Under the pieces are notes generated by a model. That model was not told the DNA's origin. It saw only the letters and a program-made list of their open reading frames with translations, and did not search any database. A stretch of 32,832 bases of DNA, from assembly GCA_900321635.1 (NCBI GenBank), contig ONWV01000011.1, positions 1-32,832 on the forward strand. The letters run 5' to 3'. Shown here in pieces: positions 26,186 through 32,528 of this stretch. The number at the start of each line of letters is the position of its first letter. The first letter of the stretch is position 1. The position numbers and the translations under genes are program-made. The stretch comes from an uncultured Spirochaetaceae bacterium (GTDB lineage Bacteria > Spirochaetota > Spirochaetia > Sphaerochaetales > Sphaerochaetaceae).

Positions 26186-26320
26186 CTCGAAGCTTGGCGG
26201 TAGGAGAACAGTCCAGTGGACTGTTCGAAGCCAAGCCGGCCCGGAAGCCGGACATCAGGTAGGCGGAGGGCGAGCCCAAGTCGCCGTCTACCCGATTGGC
26301 AAAAGCGAGCCCAAGTCGCC
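26186..26320 (+). repeat. Structured segment with two extra copies of the tRNA-Arg 3' end
   Basis: The 17 bases CGAGCCCAAGTCGCCGT, the T-arm and acceptor 3' strand of the tRNA (26107-26123), recur exactly at 26271-26287, and their first 15 bases recur at 26306-26320. Upstream of them lies a perfect palindrome at 26206-26226 (10-bp arms GAACAGTCCA and TGGACTGTTC around one G), bracketed by GCTTGGC (26192-26198) and GCCAAGC (26230-26236). Repeated tRNA 3' ends are usually attachment-site scars. No integrase gene is present, and the whole segment is non-coding as far as I can see. Confidence 0.75.
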
Positions 26321-26355
26321 TTCTCAGATATGTAACTTGTTTATTCCCCTCAAAA

Positions 26356-26597
26356 TGGAAGGTTTTGCTGAAGCTGATAAAGCTGATAAAGCTCGTAAAG
26401 CTCCTGCGGTTGATAGGCTTGCTGGGCGTGATAAAGCTGATGAACCTGCTAACGGTGCTAAAGCTCGTAAGCCTGCTGGGCAAGGATAATACCAATTGTT
26501 TTGATTCCTTCACAGCCAGCAAATCTTGCACACTTTGCAAATCTTGTAAATCTTGCAAACCTTGCAAATCGAGCAAATCTTGCAAAACTCTCCAAAC
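26356..26597 (-). repeat. 9-nt-unit repeat element, copy 1
   Basis: Read on the minus strand, this element has a block of GCAAGATTT-type 9-base units, a unique middle (GGAATCAAAACAATTGG and neighbours) and a block of AGCTTTATC-type 9-base units, ending in AAAACCTTCCA. The order and most bases are the same at 30308-30550 on the plus strand, with only scattered substitutions in the middle part. Because 9 is a multiple of 3, all frames give tripeptide repeats (LQD, CKS and similar); I do not consider these translated. The element separates the tRNA-Arg scar from the pfkA terminator. Confidence 0.85.
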
Positions 26598-26602
26598 TCA
26601 AC

Positions 26603-26639
26603 AAAAAAACCGCATCCCGTTGGCTAATCAGGTGCGGTT
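26603..26639 (-). terminator. pfkA terminator, homologous to the toxin terminator
   Basis: On the minus strand AACCGCA (26639-26633) pairs with TGCGGTT (26614-26608), followed by a run of T. It lies 24 bases after the pfkA stop. The sequence AATAACCGCACCTGA within it matches the last codons, stop and terminator of the small toxin gene at 30132-30146, so it seems to be a remnant of the same element. Confidence 0.85.
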
Positions 26640-26662
26640 ATTATTTTATTGGTATTTCTAAA

Positions 26663-27985
26663 TCAGTTTTTCATTGACTCGGGTTGTCTTGTGTTCTCAA
26701 GGACATCTCTCCACAGGGCACTTTCGGTTTTGACTCTGCTTCTGGAAGAGACGGCAAGTCTGATCGGTAGGTTTACGAACCTGTCGTTCATCATGCTGGT
26801 AAGAACAGCTGTCTTTCCGGCCATGGCTGCATGGACGGCATTGGCGCCGAGTCTTGCACAGTAGATTGAGTCATATGAATCTGCTGGTGCGCTTCTGATG
26901 ATGTAGCTTGGGTCGATGTATTTGACATTGACCTCCATCTTTTCGGACTTGAAGTATTTGGTGATCTCGTCCTTGAGGAAGATTCCGATGTCGTTGTAAC
27001 GGATGTTGCCGGAGGCATCGGCCTGATTGGTCTTAGGAAGAAGGTCCTGCCCGGCGCCCTCGGCCACAAGGATGACGGCGTGACCGCGGTCGGTAAGACG
27101 CCTTTTGAGAAGTGGGAGAAGGCCCTTTTCGCCGTAGAGGTCGAACGGGCTTTCAGGAATCAGACAGAAGTTGACGTCGCTCTGGGCAAGTGAAGTGTGG
27201 GCGGCGATGAATCCGCTTTCACGTCCCATGACTTTGACAAGACCTACGCCGTTGATGGCGTTTTTGGCCTCGATGTGGGCGCATCGGACAACAGGGACGG
27301 CCATTGAGACAGCGGTGTCGAATCCAAATGATGTCTGGATGAAGGCAAGATCGTTGTCAATTGTCTTGGGAACGCCGACGACAGATATCTTCAGGCCGCG
27401 GTTTTTGATTTCTTCGGCAATTGCAGCGGCGCCTTTCTGTGTGCCGTCACCTCCGATTGTGAACAGGATGTTGACGTTCATTCTCTCAAGTGTGTCGACG
27501 ATGTCGCCGGTTCTCTCTCCGCCGCCTCTGGCGCTACCGAGAATTGTTCCGCCTTTTTCCTGGATGTCATCGACAATGTCCGGATTAAGCTCAATCGGAG
27601 ATTCCTGTGAAGTCGGGAGAAGTCCCTGATAGCCATATCTGATACCGCTGATTCTGCGGACGTTGTATCTGAACCACAGGCATCTGACAATTGCCCTTAT
27701 GACATTGTTCAGACCCGGACAGATTCCTCCGCATGTGCAGATTGCCGCATGAACATGAGCAGGGTTGAAATAGATGGTTTTTCTCGGACCTGCAAGCTCG
27801 ACGGACTCAGGGCTCTTTGGAACACGTTTCCCGTTTTTGTCTATCATTGTATCTATGCAGTAGAGAATTCTGTCGTCATCGGAGACATAATCGGCGAATC
27901 CATCACCGTTAATGTCACTCATCTGAATCGGAGAAGGTATTTTTGCCTCACCGAGTGAATCAACTGAAAAGTCATATTTATCCAT
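26663..27985 (-). CDS. 6-phosphofructokinase, protist/spirochaete-type
   Basis: The 440-residue enzyme has an N-terminal extension of about 75 residues before the kinase core: TCGGICPGLNNVIR (nucleotide loop), TIGGDGTQKGA at 177-187, PKTIDND at 206-212, GFDTAV and VKVMGRESGFIAA. The pairing of GGDG (Gly as in ATP enzymes) with PKTIDND (Lys as in pyrophosphate enzymes) marks the 'X' clade of trypanosomes and some spirochaetes, which generally use ATP. Donor preference therefore favours ATP but is inferred. The extension contains a DINGDGFADY motif, similar to an EF-hand-like calcium loop. The ATG at 27985 has a weak ribosome site. It converges on the repeat element. Confidence 0.92.
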   Translation of the reverse strand: MDKYDFSVDSLGEAKIPSPIQMSDINGDGFADYVSDDDRILYCIDTMIDKNGKRVPKSPESVELAGPRKTIYFNPAHVHAAICTCGGICPGLNNVIRAIVRCLWFRYNVRRISGIRYGYQGLLPTSQESPIELNPDIVDDIQEKGGTILGSARGGGERTGDIVDTLERMNVNILFTIGGDGTQKGAAAIAEEIKNRGLKISVVGVPKTIDNDLAFIQTSFGFDTAVSMAVPVVRCAHIEAKNAINGVGLVKVMGRESGFIAAHTSLAQSDVNFCLIPESPFDLYGEKGLLPLLKRRLTDRGHAVILVAEGAGQDLLPKTNQADASGNIRYNDIGIFLKDEITKYFKSEKMEVNVKYIDPSYIIRSAPADSYDSIYCARLGANAVHAAMAGKTAVLTSMMNDRFVNLPIRLAVSSRSRVKTESALWRDVLENTRQPESMKN

Positions 27986-28036
27986 GTCTTAAATATAGCG
28001 AATAATTCCCGTCGGATAAAGAATAAAAGGCCGAAA

Positions 28037-28047
28037 TATAATATAAT
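28037..28047 (+). promoter_or_regulatory. Overlapping -10 boxes just before the Cof-type phosphatase
   Basis: Two TATAAT boxes overlap at 28037-28042 and 28042-28047. The ATG is at 28054 and no Shine-Dalgarno lies between, so the transcript would be leaderless or nearly so. A good -35 is missing. Confidence 0.45.
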
Positions 28048-28053
28048 GGCCCC

Positions 28054-28863
28054 ATGAAGTTGAACTTCTTCTTTGATATAGATGGAACACTGCTTCCGTT
28101 TGAAAAGAGTATTCCGGAAAGTGCCGCCAAGGCGATTCTTGATGCCAAGTCCAAAGGTCACAGACTTTTTCTCAGTACAGGCAGAGCTCCGTTTGAGGTC
28201 ACGGAGGAGCTTTTGAAGCTTCCTTTTGACGGAGGAGTGTTCTCCGCAGGAGCCGACATTCTTTTCGGCGACAAGCAGGTATTCAAGGCTCAGGCCGACG
28301 AAAACCAGCGCAGAATCTTTCTGGATGTTGCAAAAAAGTACAACCTTCTGTGGCTCATCCAGGGCAGTGCGAACACTTTCGTAACAGAAAAAGCCCTGGA
28401 CTACTATTACGATCTGTCCCGAAAGGCCAACAGCGCCGTAAAGCTCAGAAACCTCAAGATAGTGGAAAGCTATCCTGATGACGAGCCCATGACCAAGTTC
28501 TATATCATGTCCGAGGAAGGAAAAATACTCGAAGCCAGAAAAGCTCTGGAAGGGCCTTTTTCCAGTGTGAACAACACAACAGGTCTTCCCGAAGAGAATG
28601 CCGCGGAACTTATGCTTGCCGGCATGACCAAAGCAAGCGGAATCAAACGCCTCATGTCCTATCTCGGGGAGAGTCTTGAAAGCACCGTGGGCATAGGGGA
28701 CGGGGAGAACGATCTTGATATGATTCGAGTCTGCAGACTTGGAATAGCCATGGGCAACTCCTGTAGGGAACTGAAGGAGAATGCGGACTACATAACAGAT
28801 GATGTGAACAGCGACGGCCTTGCAAATGCCATTAGATATGCCATAATCAACTTGAGTAGCTGA
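28054..28863 (+). CDS. Cof-type HAD phosphatase
   Basis: The 269-residue protein has FFFDIDGTLLPFEKSIPE (motif I with the nucleophile Asp), FLSTGRAPFEV (motif II), a C2-type cap in the middle and STVGIGDGENDLDMI (motif IV). This is the Cof/YbiV class, which dephosphorylates sugar phosphates or cofactors such as pyridoxal phosphate. The substrate cannot be told. Its stop codon overlaps a possible ATG of the next gene. Divergent from pfkA across 68 bases. Confidence 0.92.
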   Translation: MKLNFFFDIDGTLLPFEKSIPESAAKAILDAKSKGHRLFLSTGRAPFEVTEELLKLPFDGGVFSAGADILFGDKQVFKAQADENQRRIFLDVAKKYNLLWLIQGSANTFVTEKALDYYYDLSRKANSAVKLRNLKIVESYPDDEPMTKFYIMSEEGKILEARKALEGPFSSVNNTTGLPEENAAELMLAGMTKASGIKRLMSYLGESLESTVGIGDGENDLDMIRVCRLGIAMGNSCRELKENADYITDDVNSDGLANAIRYAIINLSS

Positions 28864-28883
28864 TGCTACGTGGGAGGGGAGAT

Positions 28884-29903
28884 ATGAAGATTCTTCTGAT
28901 CGGTGGTACAGGAACAATCAGTACGGCAATAACAGCCCTGCTTGCAAAACGCGGCACAGACCAGGTCTGGGTTCTGAACAGAGGAAACAGGTCTTCAAGT
29001 TTGCCCGATGGTGTAAAGCAGCTTGTGGCAGATGCCTATGACAAAGATTCTTTCGCAAAGGCGGTAGAGGGCAAGGACTTTGATGTTGCCGCATATTTTA
29101 TCGGCTTTGATGACAAACAGGTGGCCGTTGCCCACGATGTCCTGAAAGGCAAGGTCGGCCAGTTTATTTTCATAAGCTCTGCCTCCGCATACGAGAAGCC
29201 GCCGAAAAACTGGCTTATCACCGAGGACACTCCGCTCATCAACCCGTTCTGGGAGTATTCCAGAAAGAAGGCCGAAATCGAAAAGTATCTGATGGACAAA
29301 TATGAAAGTGAATGTTTTCCGGTCACAATCGTCAGACCAAGCCACACCTACTGCGAGCGCTCCGTACCAGTCGGCCTTCATGGCGCCAACGGCAGCTGGC
29401 AGGTCTTAAAGCGCATGATCGACGGAAAGCCTGTCATTGTCCATGGGGACGGAACCTCGCTTTGGACCATGACTGACAGCCGCGATTTTGCAAAGGCCTT
29501 TGTGGGTCTTTTCGGCAAGAAGCAGGCTATTGGCCAGGCCTTCCACATCACATCCGACGAGTCAATCCCATGGAACCAGATCTACACCGACATTGCCGAT
29601 GCCCTGTCCACCATCCTTGGCCGCAGTATCAAACCTGTTCTCAAGCATGTGGCTTCCGACACCATCATCCGCGAGGGCGTCAAATTTGGCTACAATGACA
29701 TGGAGGGCAACCTTCTCGGCGACAAGGCCAACAGCGTCGTGTTCGACAACTCCAAACTCAAGTCCGTGGTCCCCACTTTCAAGGCCGAAATCAACCACAA
29801 AGACGGCACCCTCCGCGCAGTCCGCTTCATTCTTGACCACCCCGATCTCCAAATCGAGGACCCTGCATTCGACGCCTTCTGCGACCACTTGGCTGAGTTG
29901 TAA
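28884..29903 (+). CDS. Extended SDR / NAD-dependent epimerase-like protein
   Basis: The 339-residue product begins MKILLIGGTGTISTAI, the Rossmann loop of extended short-chain dehydrogenases, followed by FIFISSASAYEK (active-site Ser) and WEYSRKKAEIEKYL (YxxxK). VTIVRPSHTYCERS and GQAFHITSDESIPWNQIY are also typical of NAD-epimerase-like proteins. GGGAGGGGA at 28872-28880 favours ATG 28884 over the one at 28863 that overlaps the previous stop. The substrate is unknown. The last third uses more C-ending codons than the neighbours. Confidence 0.9.
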   Translation: MKILLIGGTGTISTAITALLAKRGTDQVWVLNRGNRSSSLPDGVKQLVADAYDKDSFAKAVEGKDFDVAAYFIGFDDKQVAVAHDVLKGKVGQFIFISSASAYEKPPKNWLITEDTPLINPFWEYSRKKAEIEKYLMDKYESECFPVTIVRPSHTYCERSVPVGLHGANGSWQVLKRMIDGKPVIVHGDGTSLWTMTDSRDFAKAFVGLFGKKQAIGQAFHITSDESIPWNQIYTDIADALSTILGRSIKPVLKHVASDTIIREGVKFGYNDMEGNLLGDKANSVVFDNSKLKSVVPTFKAEINHKDGTLRAVRFILDHPDLQIEDPAFDAFCDHLAEL

Positions 29904-29949
29904 AACCTAGCCAACCAGCAGCATAAATCGCTTTAGTTATTACTTAATA

Positions 29950-29958
29950 TGTGATAAT
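29950..29958 (+). promoter_or_regulatory. Extended -10 promoter of the toxin mRNA
   Basis: TG-T-GATAAT (29950-29958) is an extended -10; the -35 region (about 29930) is poor. Transcription would start near 29965, just before the GAGCTTGACC leader at 29969. Confidence 0.5.
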
Positions 29959-30013
29959 ATATTTATAAGAGCTTGACCAGTAAAACGGTATGCGGTTGAT
30001 TGCCTCTCCAGCT

Positions 30014-30048
30014 CTGCTGAGAGGTGCAAAACCTCTAATTCCCAGCAG
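30014..30048 (+). promoter_or_regulatory. 5' UTR stem-loop next to the toxin Shine-Dalgarno
   Basis: CTGCTG (30014-30019) pairs with CAGCAG (30043-30048), and inside it AGAGGT (30020-30025) with ACCTCT (30031-30036). The stem ends three bases before AAGGAGG (30051-30057). ACCTC in the stem can also pair with GAGGT of the ribosome site, an alternative fold that would block translation. Confidence 0.7.
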
Positions 30049-30065
30049 GAAAGGAGGTGATGCTT

Positions 30066-30146
30066 ATGACCGATTATGAGATTCTAATGATTGTATTCAC
30101 AGTCGTTCTAATTGTAGTAACAGTTATAAAAAATAACCGCACCTGA
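30066..30146 (+). CDS. Small hydrophobic peptide, putative type I (holin-like) toxin
   Basis: The 26-residue peptide has an acidic N-terminus (MTDYE), one valine/isoleucine-rich membrane span of about 17 residues (ILMIVFTVVLIVVTVI) and a basic polar end (KNNRT). This is the design of the small 'holin-like'/TxpA-type toxins of Firmicutes, which insert in the inner membrane. AAGGAGGTG (30051-30059) is close to a perfect anti-16S match with 8-base spacing to ATG 30066; the ATG at 30060 is too close. The stop codon lies inside a bidirectional terminator, and a convergent antisense promoter follows. It is too short for usual gene calling. The family is inferred from architecture. Confidence 0.8.
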   Translation: MTDYEILMIVFTVVLIVVTVIKNNRT

Positions 30147-30218
30147 CGCCAATCGGATTGCGGTTATTCTTTAACCAATTCGGAGAGGCATCAACCGTAT
30201 ACCGGTCAAGCTCTCTTC
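30130..30218 (-). ncRNA. Predicted antisense antitoxin RNA
   Basis: From the promoter at 30252-30225 transcription would begin near 30218 and run left through the toxin 3' UTR to the bidirectional hairpin at 30168-30132, ending in TTATTTTTTATAAC on the minus strand. The RNA would be about 90 bases and complementary to the last toxin codons and the 3' region. Pairing with the toxin mRNA 3' end is the usual type I control. Its ends are predicted, not measured. Confidence 0.65.
30132..30168. terminator. Bidirectional terminator overlapping the toxin stop
   Basis: AATAACCGCA (30132-30141) and TGCGGTTATT (30159-30168) form a perfect 10-bp stem. T-rich tracts occur on both sides (TTATTCTTT on the plus strand; TTATTTTTTAT on the minus), so it can end both toxin and antitoxin RNAs. 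The toxin stop TGA is at 30144-30146 in the loop. Confidence 0.9.
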
Positions 30219-30224
30219 ATCTAT

Positions 30225-30252
30225 ATGATACAACAAATTACAGCTTTGTCAA
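30225..30252 (-). promoter_or_regulatory. Antisense RNA promoter
   Basis: On the minus strand a perfect -35 TTGACA (30252-30247) and -10 TATCAT (30230-30225) are separated by 16 bp. It is clearly stronger than the toxin promoter, as expected for an antitoxin RNA. Confidence 0.75.
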
Positions 30253-30307
30253 ATATTGGTATGGCCGTTAACCCTGTTAAAGTGTCATTTGAGGGCTTTC
30301 TGCTGGA

Positions 30308-30550
30308 TTTGGAGAGTTTTGCAAGATTTGCAAGGTGTGCAAGATTTGCAAGATTTACAAGATTTGCAAAGTGTGCAAGATTTGCTGGCTGTGCAGGAAT
30401 CAAAACAATTGGTATTATCCTTGCCCAGCAGGCTTACGAGCTTTAGCACCGTTAGCAGGTTTATCAGCTTTATCACGCCCATCAGGCCTATCAACCGCAG
30501 GAGCTTTATCAGCTTCAGCAGCTTTATCAAGCCTACCAAAACCTTCCAAA
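30308..30550 (+). repeat. 9-nt-unit repeat element, copy 2
   Basis: Same order as copy 1 but on the plus strand: TTTGGAGAGTTTTG, GCAAGATTT-type units, the conserved middle with GGAATCAAAACAATTGG, AGCTTTATC-type units and AAACCTTCCAA. Compared with copy 1 there is an extra stretch of about 130 bases between the terminator hairpin and the first units, which carries the antisense promoter. Open frames through it are repeat artefacts. The element runs up to a copy of the tRNA-Pro 3' end at 30584. Confidence 0.85.
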
Positions 30551-30583
30551 TTTTGGTGATTACAAATTTTGTGGGTTTGATTT

Positions 30584-30601
30584 GGGGCGAAAGGACTCGA
30601 A
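30584..30601 (-). repeat. Copy of the tRNA-Pro 3' end (left)
   Basis: GGGGCGAAAGGACTCGAA at 30584-30601 is identical to 32531-32548, the T-arm and acceptor 3' half of the tRNA-Pro gene read from the opposite strand. It has the same orientation as the tRNA, and no other part of a tRNA is present. It marks the left limit of the BspA islet. Confidence 0.85.
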
Positions 30602-30647
30602 TTACCTTTTGTCTTTTATTCCAGTATTTACCACTTAGTATTGGTTG

Positions 30648-30676
30648 ATATAACTTTATTACAGCAATAGTTATAT
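30648..30676. repeat. Inverted repeat left of the BspA gene
   Basis: ATATAACT (30648-30655) and AGTTATAT (30669-30676) are exact complements with a 13-base loop; the pairing can be extended with TTG and CAA if a one-base bulge is allowed. There is no T-tract on the strand of the BspA gene, so a terminator is unlikely. Confidence 0.5.
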
Positions 30677-30708
30677 GTCAATCTGCATTGGTGTGGAGTT
30701 ATCTCCAT

Positions 30709-30736
30709 TTGGTACAACAATTGGTACAACAATTGA
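30709..30736 (+). repeat. Left flanking direct repeat of the BspA islet
   Basis: Two tandem TTGGTACAACAA units (30709-30720 and 30721-30732) followed by TTGA. The same 28-bp arrangement occurs at 32298-32325 with three differences, in direct orientation. Confidence 0.85.
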
Positions 30737-30774
30737 GTTTTAACATGAATGGCTTGCTATTTTCATTTTTCGTC

Positions 30775-32007
30775 TTATATGATGTCTCCATCGATACAAT
30801 GCACAATGCAAGACTTTGGAATTATAATACCCCTAGAGTTTAGATTCGCCCATTGAGACTTGGTTCCCTCGAATAATACATCTTTGAGATTACTGCAAGC
30901 CGCTATTGCTTCTTTTCCCATTGAGGTAACCGATGCAGGTATTATTAGTTCTCGAATATTTGTTCTTTCAAATGCCCAGTCTCCAATGCTTGTAATTGAA
31001 TTTGGAATAGTGACATCGGTCAACATCACACATCCCATGAAAGTGCTTGAATTAATTGCAGTAGCAGAAGTGGGGATATTAACAGTAGTTAAACTTGAGC
31101 AGTCCCTAAATCCGGGCATCGTTGTCAATGTGTTTGGTAGTGAAACCCGTTCTAGTGATTTGCAGCCTATGAATGGGGCATCAATAAGAGATGTTACCCA
31201 ATTTGGGATGGTAACTTCAGTTATAGAATCACAGCCGGCAAAAGCACCGTTACCAATAGAGGTGAGAGAGAGAGGAAAATCAAGGTTGCTCAGATTAGTA
31301 CAAGCGAAGGAGCGTCCTCCAATTGTTTTTAATGAATTTGGAAAATTAACAGAATTGAGAGATTTGCAAAAATCAAAAGCATTGTCACCAATTACAGTAA
31401 CTGAATTAGGGATAATGACGGATTCGAGTGAATAACATCCAGAAAATGCAGAATTCCCGATAGAGACAACTTTCACCCCTCTAATCTCAGAAGGTATGGT
31501 GACATCTCCAATGACTAACTCCTTATCGATGACGGTTAATGTCCCTTCTGTAGTTATTTTGTAGTTCCCCTCAATTATCTCGCCTTCTCTATAGTCACAT
31601 ACTTGACAACTTCCATATGCAGTAAGAGTATGCTCACTTTTTTCTGTTACCACATCATGTCTGCATGTAGCGGAATGCCAGTGATAGGTTTCATCATAAG
31701 ACCATCCCGACGAGAATGTATGAGCATCTACTAAGGCAGGGGTAATATCTGTTTTCTCATACTTGCAAACAAGACAAATATGGCTAGCATATCCATCTTC
31801 ATAATGGGTTGGTGGAACGGGATCTGAGTTAGACCAACTATGTCGAATTTTACCGGATATTACATCATGACCACAAGTTGATTCATGCCAGTGGTAAGTC
31901 TCATCTGATGACCACTCCGAATTAAATGTATGTGTATGAGGTGCCTCACAAGCAATTACTAACAATACACAAAGCAACAATAAGAGCAGAGTAAGATTTC
32001 TTGACAT
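30775..32007 (-). CDS. BspA-like leucine-rich-repeat lipoprotein
   Basis: The 410-residue protein starts at ATG 32007 with MSRNLTLLLLLLCVLLVIAC, a lipoprotein signal ending in lipobox VIAC, so it is anchored at the surface or outer membrane. Two modules with HTF..W..DETYHWH..C.HDV (about residues 25-50 and 97-122) follow; their paired His and Cys could bind a metal. From about residue 150 on there are LRR_5 repeats of the BspA type (VTSIGNGAFAGCDSITEVTI and similar), which in treponemes and oral anaerobes mediate adhesion. The gene is visibly richer in A and T than the core genes and sits between direct repeats and tRNA fragments, which points to horizontal acquisition. Confidence 0.9.
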   Translation of the reverse strand: MSRNLTLLLLLLCVLLVIACEAPHTHTFNSEWSSDETYHWHESTCGHDVISGKIRHSWSNSDPVPPTHYEDGYASHICLVCKYEKTDITPALVDAHTFSSGWSYDETYHWHSATCRHDVVTEKSEHTLTAYGSCQVCDYREGEIIEGNYKITTEGTLTVIDKELVIGDVTIPSEIRGVKVVSIGNSAFSGCYSLESVIIPNSVTVIGDNAFDFCKSLNSVNFPNSLKTIGGRSFACTNLSNLDFPLSLTSIGNGAFAGCDSITEVTIPNWVTSLIDAPFIGCKSLERVSLPNTLTTMPGFRDCSSLTTVNIPTSATAINSSTFMGCVMLTDVTIPNSITSIGDWAFERTNIRELIIPASVTSMGKEAIAACSNLKDVLFEGTKSQWANLNSRGIIIPKSCIVHCIDGDII

Positions 32008-32046
32008 GTAGTTTTCCCCGACCCCGTAAATTGAAAGTACACCCAT

Positions 32047-32075
32047 ATGGTACTAGACTCAGTGATAATTCGCAA
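32047..32075 (-). promoter_or_regulatory. Possible promoter of the BspA-like gene
   Basis: Minus-strand TTGCGA (32075-32070), 17 bp, TACCAT (32052-32047) lie about 40 bases before the ATG. Both boxes are weak matches. Confidence 0.35.
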
Positions 32076-32297
32076 TGCTTAAACGGAATCAAATTAGACT
32101 TGTATTGGTCTGCCCTATTCCACTACATAGGCGATGATTCAAGGTATCAATATCAACTCTGTTCTTGGGTAGTTTTGCCCCATTGGATGGTTCACGAAAC
32201 CATGCAAAAAAATGGTTGTCTGACTTCTTTGCGTTCTTCTTTTTTGACTTGCGAGTACAGATAATGAATCTTTCCATCATCAATCCTTCAAGGGTAA

Positions 32298-32325
32298 TCG
32301 GTACAACGATTGGTACAACAGTTGA
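32298..32325 (+). repeat. Right flanking direct repeat of the BspA islet
   Basis: TCGGTACAACGA and TTGGTACAACAG in tandem, then TTGA; 25 of 28 bases match the repeat at 30709-30736. The 220 bases between the BspA promoter and this repeat (32076-32297) show no gene or other signal I can support. Confidence 0.85.
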
Positions 32326-32370
32326 CCATTTGGAATAGAATAGAGCTGCTGAAAAAATGACAAGTGGTAC

Positions 32371-32476
32371 GGGGCGAAAGGACTCGCTTTTGGCTACTGG
32401 AAGTCCGCCAAAAGCCGGCTACGCTGCAGGACCCTGCGCGTCTCGGCTCCTGCCTGACGCTCCGCTTCGAGTCCTT
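32371..32476 (-). repeat. Structured segment ending in a second copy of the tRNA-Pro 3' end
   Basis: GGGGCGAAAGGACTCG (32371-32386) repeats 16 bases of the tRNA-Pro 3' end, and 32370 matches too. An inverted 11-base copy TTCGAGTCCTT is at 32466-32476, so AAGGACTCG and CGAGTCCTT can close a stem around the segment. Inside are CTTTTGGC/GCCAAAAG, GCAGG/CCTGC and GCGTC/GACGC pairings, giving a multi-arm fold. On the tRNA strand it shares CTCGAAGC, GCCGGC, CGGAC and CAAAAGCGAG, in this order, with the segment downstream of tRNA-Arg. Confidence 0.7.
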
Positions 32477-32493
32477 ACTGAGCCCGATAAATG

Positions 32494-32522
32494 AAAAAAG
32501 ACTGGAGTGAATCCAGTCTTTT
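32494..32522 (-). terminator. tRNA-Pro terminator
   Basis: AAAAGACTGGA (32496-32506) and TCCAGTCTTTT (32512-32522) form an 11-bp stem with a 5-base loop; on the tRNA strand it ends in a run of six T. Confidence 0.9.
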
Positions 32523-32528
32523 GTCATT

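Larger units (their letters stand above)
29969..30213. repeat. Inverted repeat bracketing the toxin gene
   Basis: The left arm spans 29969-30009 and the right arm 30182-30213. Three blocks pair: GAGCTTGACC with GGTCAAGCTC (10 bp), CGGTTGAT with ATCAACCG (8 bp) and GCCTCTCC with GGAGAGGC (8 bp). Consequently the toxin mRNA and the antisense RNA would begin with nearly the same sequence, and a read-through mRNA could close 5' end on 3' end. Confidence 0.85.

Noticed and set aside
26356-26597. CRISPR array
   Set aside because: Units are 9 bases with no regular repeat-spacer alternation and no cas genes.
26166-26661. Open frames of 139 and 121 codons through the 9-nt repeats, giving LQDLQDLQ or CKSCKSC peptides
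   Set aside because: Several frames on both strands are open because the unit length is a multiple of three. There are no ribosome sites, and copy 2 keeps the DNA pattern with changed peptides.
30860-31435. Plus-strand frame of 191 codons opposite the BspA-like gene
   Set aside because: The regular LRR repeats on the other strand create the open frame; it has no start signal and no recognisable product.
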